53,764 nt of DNA from Lentisphaeria bacterium (GTDB lineage Bacteria; Verrucomicrobiota; Lentisphaeria; Victivallales; UBA1829). The stretch is from positions 1-53,764 of the forward strand of contig JAFTIQ010000024.1 of assembly GCA_017456805.1 (NCBI GenBank), in the 5' to 3' direction. Made by a program: the position numbers and the translations under genes. The notes beneath the pieces are model-generated. The model did no database searches. It worked only from the letters and a program-made list of their open reading frames with translations, and was not told the origin of the DNA. Below, piece by piece: positions 7,505-14,764 of this stretch. The number at the start of each line of letters is the position of its first letter. Position 1 is the stretch's first letter.

Positions 7505-8896
7505 TTATGGAACATTGGGATGTTCTTTTGCAAACCACTGCAGGATTTGAACCATTCCATAAACGAGAGCTTTCCAGCCATCTCTGGACAGTTCATTTGT
7601 TGTTTGCTGATTTTTACCATGAGTAGACCATTCAGATGTAACGGTGTAAACGTTGTCTATGTATGAGAATATGTATTTGGGGGGTAAATATTCTTTAGGA
7701 TCTCCATAATAAAATCTAAAAATACTTTCCCAATTATTATTTTTTGAATAATTGATAACTTTATCGGCTTTACTAACACAAGTCATTTCCAAGAAGCCAG
7801 CGGAGATAAGCGGGGAAAGAACCCCTTTGCGGAATTTGCTCTTACTGGTCATCTTGAAATGCTCCCGCATAGCTTTTGCAGAAACGCCATCACTCTGCCC
7901 GATGCAAAACTCCAAGACCTCTGCCTGTTCTGCAGTCATAGCCGGAGAGGCTTCTTTTGCAAGCACTGCAGCACCGGTTGCTTTATTCATAATCATCTGG
8001 ACAAAGGTAGTGGTCTGGGTGGCAATATTGCTGTTGACAGCGTTATCCTTCAGCTGCTCCACATAGGAGAAGAGTGGTTCAAACTCCTGATCAAGCATGA
8101 AGGTGAAGTCGCTGAAAATCTCCACAATGAAGAACAGGACTGCCTGCAATCTTTCCATCTTGTGGGTATAATGGTTGTAGATATCCCGGAAGATACGGGC
8201 ATCGAGAGAGATGTTACCGGTGAATTCTGGAAAAATTTTAGTATAGCTGCCATCTCCGTAACCGCAGCTGTCGGCAATTTTTCCGATAAGTTCGCTGTAT
8301 CTCGTCAAGATTTCAGGACCGGCATGAGGATTAGCGTCTTGCCATACAAACTGAAACCTTTCAACAAGATCCCTAATGTATCTTACTGTACTGGTAACGG
8401 CATCAACTGCATCGCCGGTACGATTATACGCACTCCGGATTTCCTCTGTGGAAAGTTCCGGCATAAGCTCTCTGATGCAGTATTCGACAACTGCGTACTT
8501 TTTCTGGCTGGACATTTTCTTTCCGAAAGACTTACGGAAGAAGCCCCCATAGAGCTTAAACAAATCTTTCTGATGATGGCCTGTAATAATCTTAACAATC
8601 AGAATCCCGGAAGAGTTATTCTCATAGGAAAAATGATAATCTTCATTTTCTCTCAGTTGCGGCTTTTTCTTGAATTTTTCCAGTTCAGATTTCAGGAAGT
8701 CTCTTTCCTGCATCAGCTCTATATACATCCTTATGAGACGCTCTTTTTCGGGATCGGAGTACACCGTCTGATAAAATGTCGTTCCCGGACGACGATCTAT
8801 ATTCAGACATTTTTTTGTTTTTGAACGCATTCGTTCAAAATTGTCATTGAGGACATGCTGGGGAGCTCCGGACGGAATGTTTTTAATGTTACTCAT
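7505..8896 (-). CDS. Unknown 463 aa protein with C-terminal winged helix
   Basis: I do not recognise the family. Residues ~48-75 are charged and predicted coiled (EKERLIRMYIELMQERDFL). The middle is helical. Near residues 325-380 is a winged-helix-like unit: EQAEVLEFCIGQSDGVSAK, then FRKGVLSPLISAGFLEMT, which resembles the C-terminal HTH of AlbA_2/RecG-like proteins (FRxxxLxPLIxxGxIxxT). The last 60 residues are aromatic-rich. AAGGA precedes the ATG. It lies between an excisionase-like gene and the viperin operon, so a role in element control or replication is possible but unproven. Confidence 0.7.
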   Translation of the reverse strand: MSNIKNIPSGAPQHVLNDNFERMRSKTKKCLNIDRRPGTTFYQTVYSDPEKERLIRMYIELMQERDFLKSELEKFKKKPQLRENEDYHFSYENNSSGILIVKIITGHHQKDLFKLYGGFFRKSFGKKMSSQKKYAVVEYCIRELMPELSTEEIRSAYNRTGDAVDAVTSTVRYIRDLVERFQFVWQDANPHAGPEILTRYSELIGKIADSCGYGDGSYTKIFPEFTGNISLDARIFRDIYNHYTHKMERLQAVLFFIVEIFSDFTFMLDQEFEPLFSYVEQLKDNAVNSNIATQTTTFVQMIMNKATGAAVLAKEASPAMTAEQAEVLEFCIGQSDGVSAKAMREHFKMTSKSKFRKGVLSPLISAGFLEMTCVSKADKVINYSKNNNWESIFRFYYGDPKEYLPPKYIFSYIDNVYTVTSEWSTHGKNQQTTNELSRDGWKALVYGMVQILQWFAKEHPNVP

Positions 8897-8989
8897 ATTT
8901 ATTTCCTTATTTTAGATATGCGATCGTTGTTGTTTAGGGAAAAAGTATTTTTTTTGTCTGTTGGACTTTTGTTTTTTACTGTCATTTTT

Positions 8990-9337
8990 CTACTCCTCAC
9001 TATCAGAGTTATTTTCGGTCATGTAACGGATCACATCAATGTTAAGGTAACGGACGGATGATCCAACCATTTTTCGAGGGAGCGGGAGCTTGCCTTCTGC
9101 TTCAAGAGCACGCAACTGACTCTTGCTGATAGCCAGCATCTCCGCTACCTCTTCCGTTTTTAAGAGCTTTGGTTGGACTTCCGGAGGAGATTTTCCTGTT
9201 TTGCTCAATGCCCTGACAGCGTCTGTGATAAGATTATACTCGCCGGCTGTGATAATCCCCATGTCCAGATCTGCAGCCAAGTAACGCTTAAGCCTACTCA
9301 CTACGTTCTGTCTGACATATTCTGCTTTCTGTATCAT
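8990..9337 (-). CDS. AlpA/excisionase-type HTH protein
   Basis: A 115 aa protein. The C-terminal half is a MerR-like excisionase HTH: LLKTEEVAEMLAISKSQ, then LRALEAEGKLPLPRKM with a wing ending in SSVRYLNIDVIRYM. The first 50 residues are helical. AGGAAG precedes the ATG. In tyrosine-integrase elements such proteins bend att DNA or switch element genes, and int1 lies upstream on the same strand. A terminator separates it from the gene coupled to int1. Confidence 0.78.
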   Translation of the reverse strand: MIQKAEYVRQNVVSRLKRYLAADLDMGIITAGEYNLITDAVRALSKTGKSPPEVQPKLLKTEEVAEMLAISKSQLRALEAEGKLPLPRKMVGSSVRYLNIDVIRYMTENNSDSEE

Positions 9338-9364
9338 CTTATCTTCCTGTTATTGACGATTGAG

Positions 9365-9406
9365 CAAAAAAAACTCCACTGCGATTTTTAGGTCGCAATG
9401 GAGTTA
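9365..9406 (-). terminator. Terminator after the int1-coupled gene
   Basis: A 13-bp stem AACTCCACTGCGA / TCGCAATGGAGTT with a single mismatch and a short loop. On the minus strand it is followed by a run of eight T. It serves the 388 aa gene ending at 9450. Confidence 0.82.
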
Positions 9407-9449
9407 ATATAGCAGAGAATTTTTTAATATTTGAAAAAGCGCGAAAGTC

Positions 9450-10616
9450 TTACCGAACGTCTTTTTTTGCGTTTTTTTCGAGATTTAGAGATGAGGTTTT
9501 CTGATAGTTATCTTTCGCTGAATATGAGTTTAGTCCGGAGACGATCAAGTACAATGCATATGCCAAGTCACTGTTGTCAATATTTTTTCTTAAAAAGTTT
9601 TCAAGATATGCCTTTTCATCAGTTCGTTCAGAAATAGTCAGACCGATAGAGGCTTGTTTTATCAGGAGTTCTATCAAGTGTGAAGTATCTTCTCCACACA
9701 TTGAGGACAGTTGCTGGGCAAGGCCGCAGAGAGGTGCTTCGGAAAAATTCCTCGTTAATTCACAAATGTAATTATCAGGACACTTATGAGACGGGGGCTC
9801 AAGATAATTTCTTTCTAGATTAGATTTCAACTGTTGTTCAATTCGATCTGATAAGATTGAAAGAAATGGATTATCTTTAAATGAACTTTTCCTGGAATAG
9901 TGCTGCAAAAGCTCAAAATCTTCGATAATTTTTGCCGTGACAGGAAACTCAAATGGCAGGTCAAAGCAAAGATTAAAGACGGATTTGAACATGAGCAGAA
10001 CAAATACTTTGTATTTTCCCGTTTTGTCTTCAGGTGGCGAATATTTCAACAGTCTGAACAGAAGATATCCTGAAAAAATAATACCTTGATAAGAACGCTT
10101 TTTGGGCAGTGGTTTTGCAAAAACATCTGACAGAACTTTCTCTATATCAGCACGAAATTGACCATCTTTCTTATTAATTCTCAGAAAAAGCCCCTCCCAC
10201 TCTGGAAATCTTTTTGTGTATTCTTTTGAATCAAGTTTTTCTATGCTGTGCAAGGTCAGCATCCCCTTGAGTAAAAAATAAAGAGAATCCGGGAGTGTGG
10301 GCGTTTTAACAATTTCATTATACCTCATTCCCTTGTCATACAAGGAATTGTAACGGCGGGAGTCAAAATCTTTATATTGATCCGGCAGCCAATCTTTCAT
10401 TATTCCTGAAAGTTCTTTTCGGATCCATGAATTACGGTTTTCGGATGCCTTTGATTTTATATGTTCCAGTTCATATTCAGAAAAACCTGTCCTTAATTGC
10501 CACCCCATGAACAAGCTTTGGTTGGTATTGAATATTTCAGAATAAAATTCAGGTATAAAAGATTGTTTTTCGGCAATCTTTTTCAGTTCTTCGTTAAAGT
10601 TTTCGAATTTATTCAT
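9450..10616 (-). CDS. Unknown 388 aa protein coupled to int1
   Basis: ATG at 10616 overlaps the integrase stop by 8 bp, so it is translationally coupled to int1; the longer open frame above it is integrase shadow. The protein is helical, Lys/Glu-rich and soluble, with no motif I recognise. The central KVFVLLMFKSVFNLCFDLPF is hydrophobic but not a clear membrane span. The tail is lysine/serine-rich. Coupling to the recombinase suggests an element function or a cargo gene that is expressed with excision. Confidence 0.7.
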   Translation of the reverse strand: MNKFENFNEELKKIAEKQSFIPEFYSEIFNTNQSLFMGWQLRTGFSEYELEHIKSKASENRNSWIRKELSGIMKDWLPDQYKDFDSRRYNSLYDKGMRYNEIVKTPTLPDSLYFLLKGMLTLHSIEKLDSKEYTKRFPEWEGLFLRINKKDGQFRADIEKVLSDVFAKPLPKKRSYQGIIFSGYLLFRLLKYSPPEDKTGKYKVFVLLMFKSVFNLCFDLPFEFPVTAKIIEDFELLQHYSRKSSFKDNPFLSILSDRIEQQLKSNLERNYLEPPSHKCPDNYICELTRNFSEAPLCGLAQQLSSMCGEDTSHLIELLIKQASIGLTISERTDEKAYLENFLRKNIDNSDLAYALYLIVSGLNSYSAKDNYQKTSSLNLEKNAKKDVR

Positions 10617-11982
10617 TTTCAATATGCCCTTGTGTAAGCATCTTCCGTATTTTAGCAAGTATTTCCTGTGATGGCTCCGGTTTTGAGTCAAGTAGAGATA
10701 TGACCTTTTGAACACGATCCTTCAGCGTATTGATACTGCTTTCTCCGGAGATCGCCCGAATTGCTGATCTCTGGGCATCTTCTCCTATATGAACGTAATA
10801 TTTATCTGCGATATCACTGTCAGTACCAAGAATAGAAAGTAACACTGCTTTCGGGACACCAGCTTCAGCACAAAAACTCGCAAAGCTGTGCCGCAATGAA
10901 TGAAACCCGTATACCGTAACATTCCGGTTTCGTCCTTCAACAGGTACTGACGGCTCAAGTCCGATCCAGCGGATAACTCGCAGCACATCAAGATTCACCA
11001 GATTATTGCCTACATTTTTTCCTTTAGCATCGGTTTTATTGTAACGGGCTGCTGTAAGAGGACAGACATATTGATCAGTTTTCCATTTTTTCGCTTCATC
11101 TAATACAAAATACAATTCGTCAGCAATTGGAATCGTAACTTCTTTTCCTGTTTTGAACTGCTTTACCCAGATACGTCTGTTTTCCATATCAATATTCTGC
11201 CATAAAAGCAATACGCAATCTTTCAACCGTTGTCCGGTGAACATGCCAAGATAATAGATCACCCGGATTTCATGTTTATTCTTGACTTTGTGAGTGTTAT
11301 CGGAGAGGACTTCACGCAGTTGCAGTTCCTGTTCTTTGGAAAATGCCAGTCTGCGAACTCCCATGCTTTGTTCTTCCCGTTCATTACGGAAAATTGTTTT
11401 GAGCCGGAATGGATTTTCGCCACCACAGTAATCTTTCAAACATTCAAAGATTTTCCGTAAACGCCGCATTTTTCTGTTATGAGTTGAAACTGCGATTTTA
11501 GCGGTTCTCAAATAGTCGGCATATCCGGAAACAAGTTCGGATGTGATTTCAGAAATAAAGGAGATCGCCGGACGTCGATTTTTTTCATTCCCGCTATTTC
11601 CCTCTGCATATTCGATAAATTCCTGAAGAGTCGATTTATACAACAAAGGTTCATTCACAGTCAAAGGTCTGGCTCGATCCGGATGAACTTCATATTTTCC
11701 CCATATTTCAGAGAGGGGAAGATTTATTGCGGCTTTAGAGAATCCGCGAATGGCGTTGATTTGTGCGATGGCTACTTCTTTATTAGGAGCATCCCAAATG
11801 GAATCCAGATCAGCAGCTTTTTTACAAGCCTCATCATAATCAGATGTTTTTAAGGCAAATTCCTTCCGCAATCCATTTGCGACCATCAACCGGTAATAGT
11901 AAGGACCGCCTTTTACTTTCTGTCTTAATTTACCATTTAGATTTTCTTCTTTCATCAACCGTTTCCGTTTTCTTGCAATCAT
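10609..11982 (-). CDS. int: Tyrosine recombinase/integrase int1
   Basis: About 457 aa. It has an N-terminal arm-binding region, a SAM-like core-binding domain (around ISTHNRKMRRLRKIF as VSTHNRKMRRLRKIF), then the catalytic domain with Arg in TGQRLKD, H-x-x-R in HSLRHSF and the Tyr of KYYVHIG. Where the paralogue int2 has His (LGAHS) this protein has Asp (LGTDS), at the box that is normally His or Trp. That may weaken the enzyme or be tolerated. The start at 11982 has AGG upstream; 12015 and 11955 are alternatives. It lies ~110 bp from a copy of the tRNA-Met 3' end, as expected for an integrase beside its att site. Confidence 0.9.
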   Translation of the reverse strand: MIARKRKRLMKEENLNGKLRQKVKGGPYYYRLMVANGLRKEFALKTSDYDEACKKAADLDSIWDAPNKEVAIAQINAIRGFSKAAINLPLSEIWGKYEVHPDRARPLTVNEPLLYKSTLQEFIEYAEGNSGNEKNRRPAISFISEITSELVSGYADYLRTAKIAVSTHNRKMRRLRKIFECLKDYCGGENPFRLKTIFRNEREEQSMGVRRLAFSKEQELQLREVLSDNTHKVKNKHEIRVIYYLGMFTGQRLKDCVLLLWQNIDMENRRIWVKQFKTGKEVTIPIADELYFVLDEAKKWKTDQYVCPLTAARYNKTDAKGKNVGNNLVNLDVLRVIRWIGLEPSVPVEGRNRNVTVYGFHSLRHSFASFCAEAGVPKAVLLSILGTDSDIADKYYVHIGEDAQRSAIRAISGESSINTLKDRVQKVISLLDSKPEPSQEILAKIRKMLTQGHIENE

Positions 11983-12078
11983 AATAACCTGCCGACATAG
12001 CACGTTGTGGAACAATATAGCATTGAAAAGACAGAAATCCAGAGAATATGGGGAAGAAATGGGGAAAAATCAATAAAA

Positions 12079-12166
12079 TTGAGTGTAAAATGGTGGCGGC
12101 TGGGGGCATCAGGCATGGTAAAAAAATGAGTTAAAAAAGCAGTAATCCATCATTTTTTACACTCAA
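12079..12166. repeat. Inverted repeat flanking the att core
   Basis: The arm starting TTGAGTGTAAAATGGTGG (12079-12096) is mirrored by 12147-12166 (CCATCATTTTTTACACTCAA) with a 2-base indel and one change. The left arm overlaps the att core. These are likely recombinase core or arm binding sites. Confidence 0.55.
12091..12106 (-). repeat. att site copy (tRNA-Met 3' end, 16 bp)
   Basis: TGGTGGCGGCTGGGGG is identical to 30416-30431, the last 16 bp of the tRNA-Met gene including CCA, in the same orientation. The two copies bound an 18.3-kb segment carrying int2; int1 starts ~110 bp to the left. Confidence 0.85.
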
Positions 12167-12330
12167 ATATGACTGCCTGGGCTCTAAGTCATACAACCAT
12201 ATAATCTTGACTAAACGGCAAAAAATGGTAATATCATCCCCATTTATGGTAAGAAATGGCAACGTTTTTTGCCTTTTTTCGGTGGACTCTCCTTGCTGGA
12301 GATAAACCGATTTTCGTTACCATTTCATTG

Positions 12331-12367
12331 CCATATGTTACCATATGTTACCATATGTTACCATATG
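12331..12367. repeat. Iteron-like tandem repeat CCATATGTTA
   Basis: Three exact 10-bp copies and a partial fourth, preceded by looser TTACCAT copies from about 12316 and mirrored ATGGTAA motifs near 12220-12260. One helical turn per unit is typical of replication-initiator or recombinase binding arrays. It is next to the 161 aa Gp2-like gene. Confidence 0.6.
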
Positions 12368-12412
12368 CGGCGTTTCAATTCTCAACGAACACATTGAGAA
12401 TATACTACAACA

Positions 12413-12898
12413 TTATATATTTTCAAGTCGATTTTGTGAGAATCTCGATCCGCCGAAGGTACGCTGATGCCAAAATGAAACAGTATTTCTTGATGTTTGC
12501 AAGAGCGCATCTAAAGTCAAATAAAAATGGCGTTGGACTTCGGCTGCAGATTCAGTCGAAATGGAAAAACTACCAAGAATACTGACTGGATCAGAAGAAT
12601 GGAACTCCCAGAAATGTTTCACAAGTGGAAAAATTTCACGAAGATCGTTCCGGAAATAGCCGCTAACCCAGATGATCAGGATAATCCGACTGCTTGATAT
12701 ATCACGGAACCAGAAATTGTAGGGCATGAAATTATTTCGCCGAAGAGATGTCATCAGTGAATTGATGAAAATGTAAAACCACGATGGATTCTGTTCGGAG
12801 ACAGGCAGTTGAAAAATGCCAATCTGGGTTCGTCCGAAACGAGACAAATAAAAATCGGTAGTCGCGGAAATACGACTCATTCTTTGGTCTGTTTCCAT
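12413..12898 (-). CDS. Possible inovirus Gp2/YfjJ-like protein
   Basis: A 161 aa protein. ATG at 12898 has AAAGGA 8 bases upstream; the frame extends further but without a site. The central FWFRDISSSRIILIIWVSGY then FPLVKHFWEF and the end WHQRTFGGSRF resemble the shape of the inovirus Gp2/YagK-YfjJ domain, which has a W-x-R-E strand and ends in VRTFGxSR. Key His residues of the Rep fold are not visible. The identification is tentative. Location beside iteron-like repeats at the end of element 2 suits a replication or element-maintenance gene. Confidence 0.5.
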   Translation of the reverse strand: METDQRMSRISATTDFYLSRFGRTQIGIFQLPVSEQNPSWFYIFINSLMTSLRRNNFMPYNFWFRDISSSRIILIIWVSGYFRNDLREIFPLVKHFWEFHSSDPVSILGSFSISTESAAEVQRHFYLTLDALLQTSRNTVSFWHQRTFGGSRFSQNRLENI

Positions 12899-13006
12899 AA
12901 TGAAGATCCTTTCCAGTGTTGTTTTCAGATTCAAAAAAGCATTGTCACAGATATATTATAGGATGCTAGTTCTTTTTCAAATAATCAATTTAACGGAGGT
13001 TAAAAT

Positions 13007-13453
13007 ATGAAACTAACAACGACTTTAGCAATCAGCGATCACAATAAAAGTTATCAGGTCACAGCCGAAATGGAACTGAACCATCAAACTGATGCGGAGA
13101 TGTTTTCCTCCAGTACAAGTGAACTGTTGAAAGGTATGCAATCCGGGATTTTGAATTGTATCTCAGGTAAACCTGTGCAAGAAGTTGCATCCGCATCGGA
13201 CTGGCTTCCGGCTCAACTCCCAAGTCACTCGATACAGAAACGGAAACAGCGACCAAGCGATCCGGTTTCTCCTAAACAAAAGAAGTTTCTGAATGATCTT
13301 CTTCTCGCCAACGGGATTGATATTGACAGTTGGTGTCGGGAGAAGAACACATCGGAGGATCAGATCACTGCTTCGGATTGTCAGCAATGGATTCCTGAAC
13401 TTCAGCAAAGAATCAAAGATAAGATGAATGACAATGACAAGTTCTTTTCATAA
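13007..13453 (+). CDS. Unknown 148 aa element protein
   Basis: Strong ribosome site (ACGGAGG) before the ATG. No family recognised. The N-terminal 60 residues read like a small beta-rich domain. A Pro/Gln/Lys-rich linker follows. The C-terminal SPKQKKFLNDLLLANGID followed by ITASDCQQWIPELQ matches the pattern K-Q-x-x-F-L-x-x-L ... A-S-x-L-I-x-x-L seen at the ends of many phage/plasmid DNA-metabolism proteins. It is divergent from the Gp2-like gene and shares the ~108 bp between them as a promoter region. Confidence 0.65.
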   Translation: MKLTTTLAISDHNKSYQVTAEMELNHQTDAEMFSSSTSELLKGMQSGILNCISGKPVQEVASASDWLPAQLPSHSIQKRKQRPSDPVSPKQKKFLNDLLLANGIDIDSWCREKNTSEDQITASDCQQWIPELQQRIKDKMNDNDKFFS

Positions 13454-13466
13454 AAAAATAAAGAAT

Positions 13467-13658
13467 ATGGAAACAAACGAAATAAAAGCCTTAATCAATA
13501 GCAAACTGACGTTGCCGGAAATGCAACGTCAGTTTGTGCCTTCAACAAATAAGACCAAAATAGCTATCGTCTGGCAAGGGGATAGGATCAACCAAAGTAC
13601 CGTAATTTCATCATGGCTGGACTACTCATCACACTGCATAAAAAAATGGCATCTTTGA
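13467..13658 (+). CDS. Possible 63 aa remnant with DUF262-like start
   Basis: A weak candidate just downstream of the 148 aa gene. The start METNEIKALINSKL followed by LTLPEMQRQFV resembles the beginning of DUF262/GmrS proteins (I-P-x-x-Q-R-x-F-V-W) but then diverges and stops. No good ribosome site is visible, and a perfect 14-bp hairpin lies inside the frame. It may be a decayed gene start or chance. Confidence 0.25.
   Translation: METNEIKALINSKLTLPEMQRQFVPSTNKTKIAIVWQGDRINQSTVISSWLDYSSHCIKKWHL
13502..13536. other. Perfect 14-bp hairpin
   Basis: CAAACTGACGTTGC and GCAACGTCAGTTTG around a 7-base loop. No T-run on either side. It could be a structured RNA, a single-strand origin or a decayed terminator of the 148 aa gene. 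Confidence 0.6.
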
Positions 13659-13700
13659 TTGAGAAATGACATCATATTTTTCATAATAATATTGAATTTT

Positions 13701-14561
13701 CTACTTCTTTCCTTTCCGGAAATCATCCGGAGAAACACCATAAACTTTTCGGAAGGTACGGAAAAAGGCTGAATAGGAACCATAATGACAGATCATGGCA
13801 ATTTCTTTGCAGCTCAGATTTGATTTCAGCAATAAGGATAATGCTTCATTCAAGCGTTGTTCAGAAAGATAATCCCGTAATTGAATTCCGGTTTCCTGAT
13901 GGAAGGTTTTGGAAAGATGCTCTCTGGATACTCCGATTTTTCGTGCAAGATATTCGCCTGTTAACGGTTCACTAAATGACCTTTGACTGACTTCTTTTAC
14001 TTCTTTGACCAATCTTGCTCCGGGGGAAATTCTGAGATTTTCATTGGATCCGCCGCAAAGCATTTCTACGATATCCAGTACAAATTTTGCACCTTCCCAT
14101 GGAGATAATCTCAATGCAGAACCGGCATAACGCTGATAATCCATCAGTGTTTGTTCCAGCTTGCTGTTTTTTCCAAGAAAGAAAAAGTATCCATAATTGC
14201 GATTGATTTCGGCAACCAGTCGTTCCGCAGAGATCCCACAGATGTTGATCCATATAAAATTCCATTTGGAGTTATCTGCTGTATGATAAGCAATTTTCGG
14301 ATCGCAATGCCGATAACAAAACGCCGTTCCGGGCAGACAATCATATTGCTTTTTGCCAACAGAAAAAATGCCATGTCCAGATAATGTGACTGTGATTTGA
14401 GCACCGATTTCCGGGGGGATATTTGTCGGACAGCATTGAGGCATTTGATAACCGGAATCTTCCTGCTCTTCAACAATGATATCCGGGAATGGTAAGGATT
14501 CAATTTCAGGATAACAGTTGAAACGGACATTCCATTTTCGGACTTTTGAGATATCAATCAT
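13701..14561 (-). CDS. AraC-family regulator of the glycosidase operon
   Basis: A 286 aa protein. The N-terminal cupin-like sugar-sensing part (GHGIFSVGKKQYDCLPG then WNFIWINICG) is followed by the two-HTH AraC domain in the last ~100 residues (EYLARKIGVSREHLSKTF; LSCKEIAMICHYGSYSAFFRTFRKVYGVSP). The ATG at 14561 has GGGAG at good distance. It is divergent from the GH127-type gene across ~200 bp, the standard layout for an AraC activator of a sugar operon. The intergenic part has long T runs; a specific operator cannot be pointed to. Confidence 0.9.
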   Translation of the reverse strand: MIDISKVRKWNVRFNCYPEIESLPFPDIIVEEQEDSGYQMPQCCPTNIPPEIGAQITVTLSGHGIFSVGKKQYDCLPGTAFCYRHCDPKIAYHTADNSKWNFIWINICGISAERLVAEINRNYGYFFFLGKNSKLEQTLMDYQRYAGSALRLSPWEGAKFVLDIVEMLCGGSNENLRISPGARLVKEVKEVSQRSFSEPLTGEYLARKIGVSREHLSKTFHQETGIQLRDYLSEQRLNEALSLLLKSNLSCKEIAMICHYGSYSAFFRTFRKVYGVSPDDFRKGKK

Positions 14562-14764
14562 GATAAAAACTCCCTCTCTTTTGTAATATGGCATCAAATA
14601 TCACAAAATGCAAACTCAATATCTCTTTTTTTTTGTTTTTTTTGAATTATAGTAATCCTAAGAGATGTTTTTTATGTGATAAAAATGCTCGATTTGTCAT
14701 GTAAAAGTCGTTTAGGATTTATCAGCGACAGAAAAGTGACATTGAGCATACAGGAGGTTGGAAA

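Larger units (their letters stand above)
12016..12412. other. Non-coding junction between the two elements
   Basis: It holds the att copy (12091-12106), an inverted repeat around it, and iteron-like repeats (12331-12367). No open frame here has a credible ribosome site. Confidence 0.7.

Noticed and set aside
12331..12367. CRISPR-like repeat
   Set aside because: Units are 10 bp and contiguous without spacers; no cas genes are present in the window.
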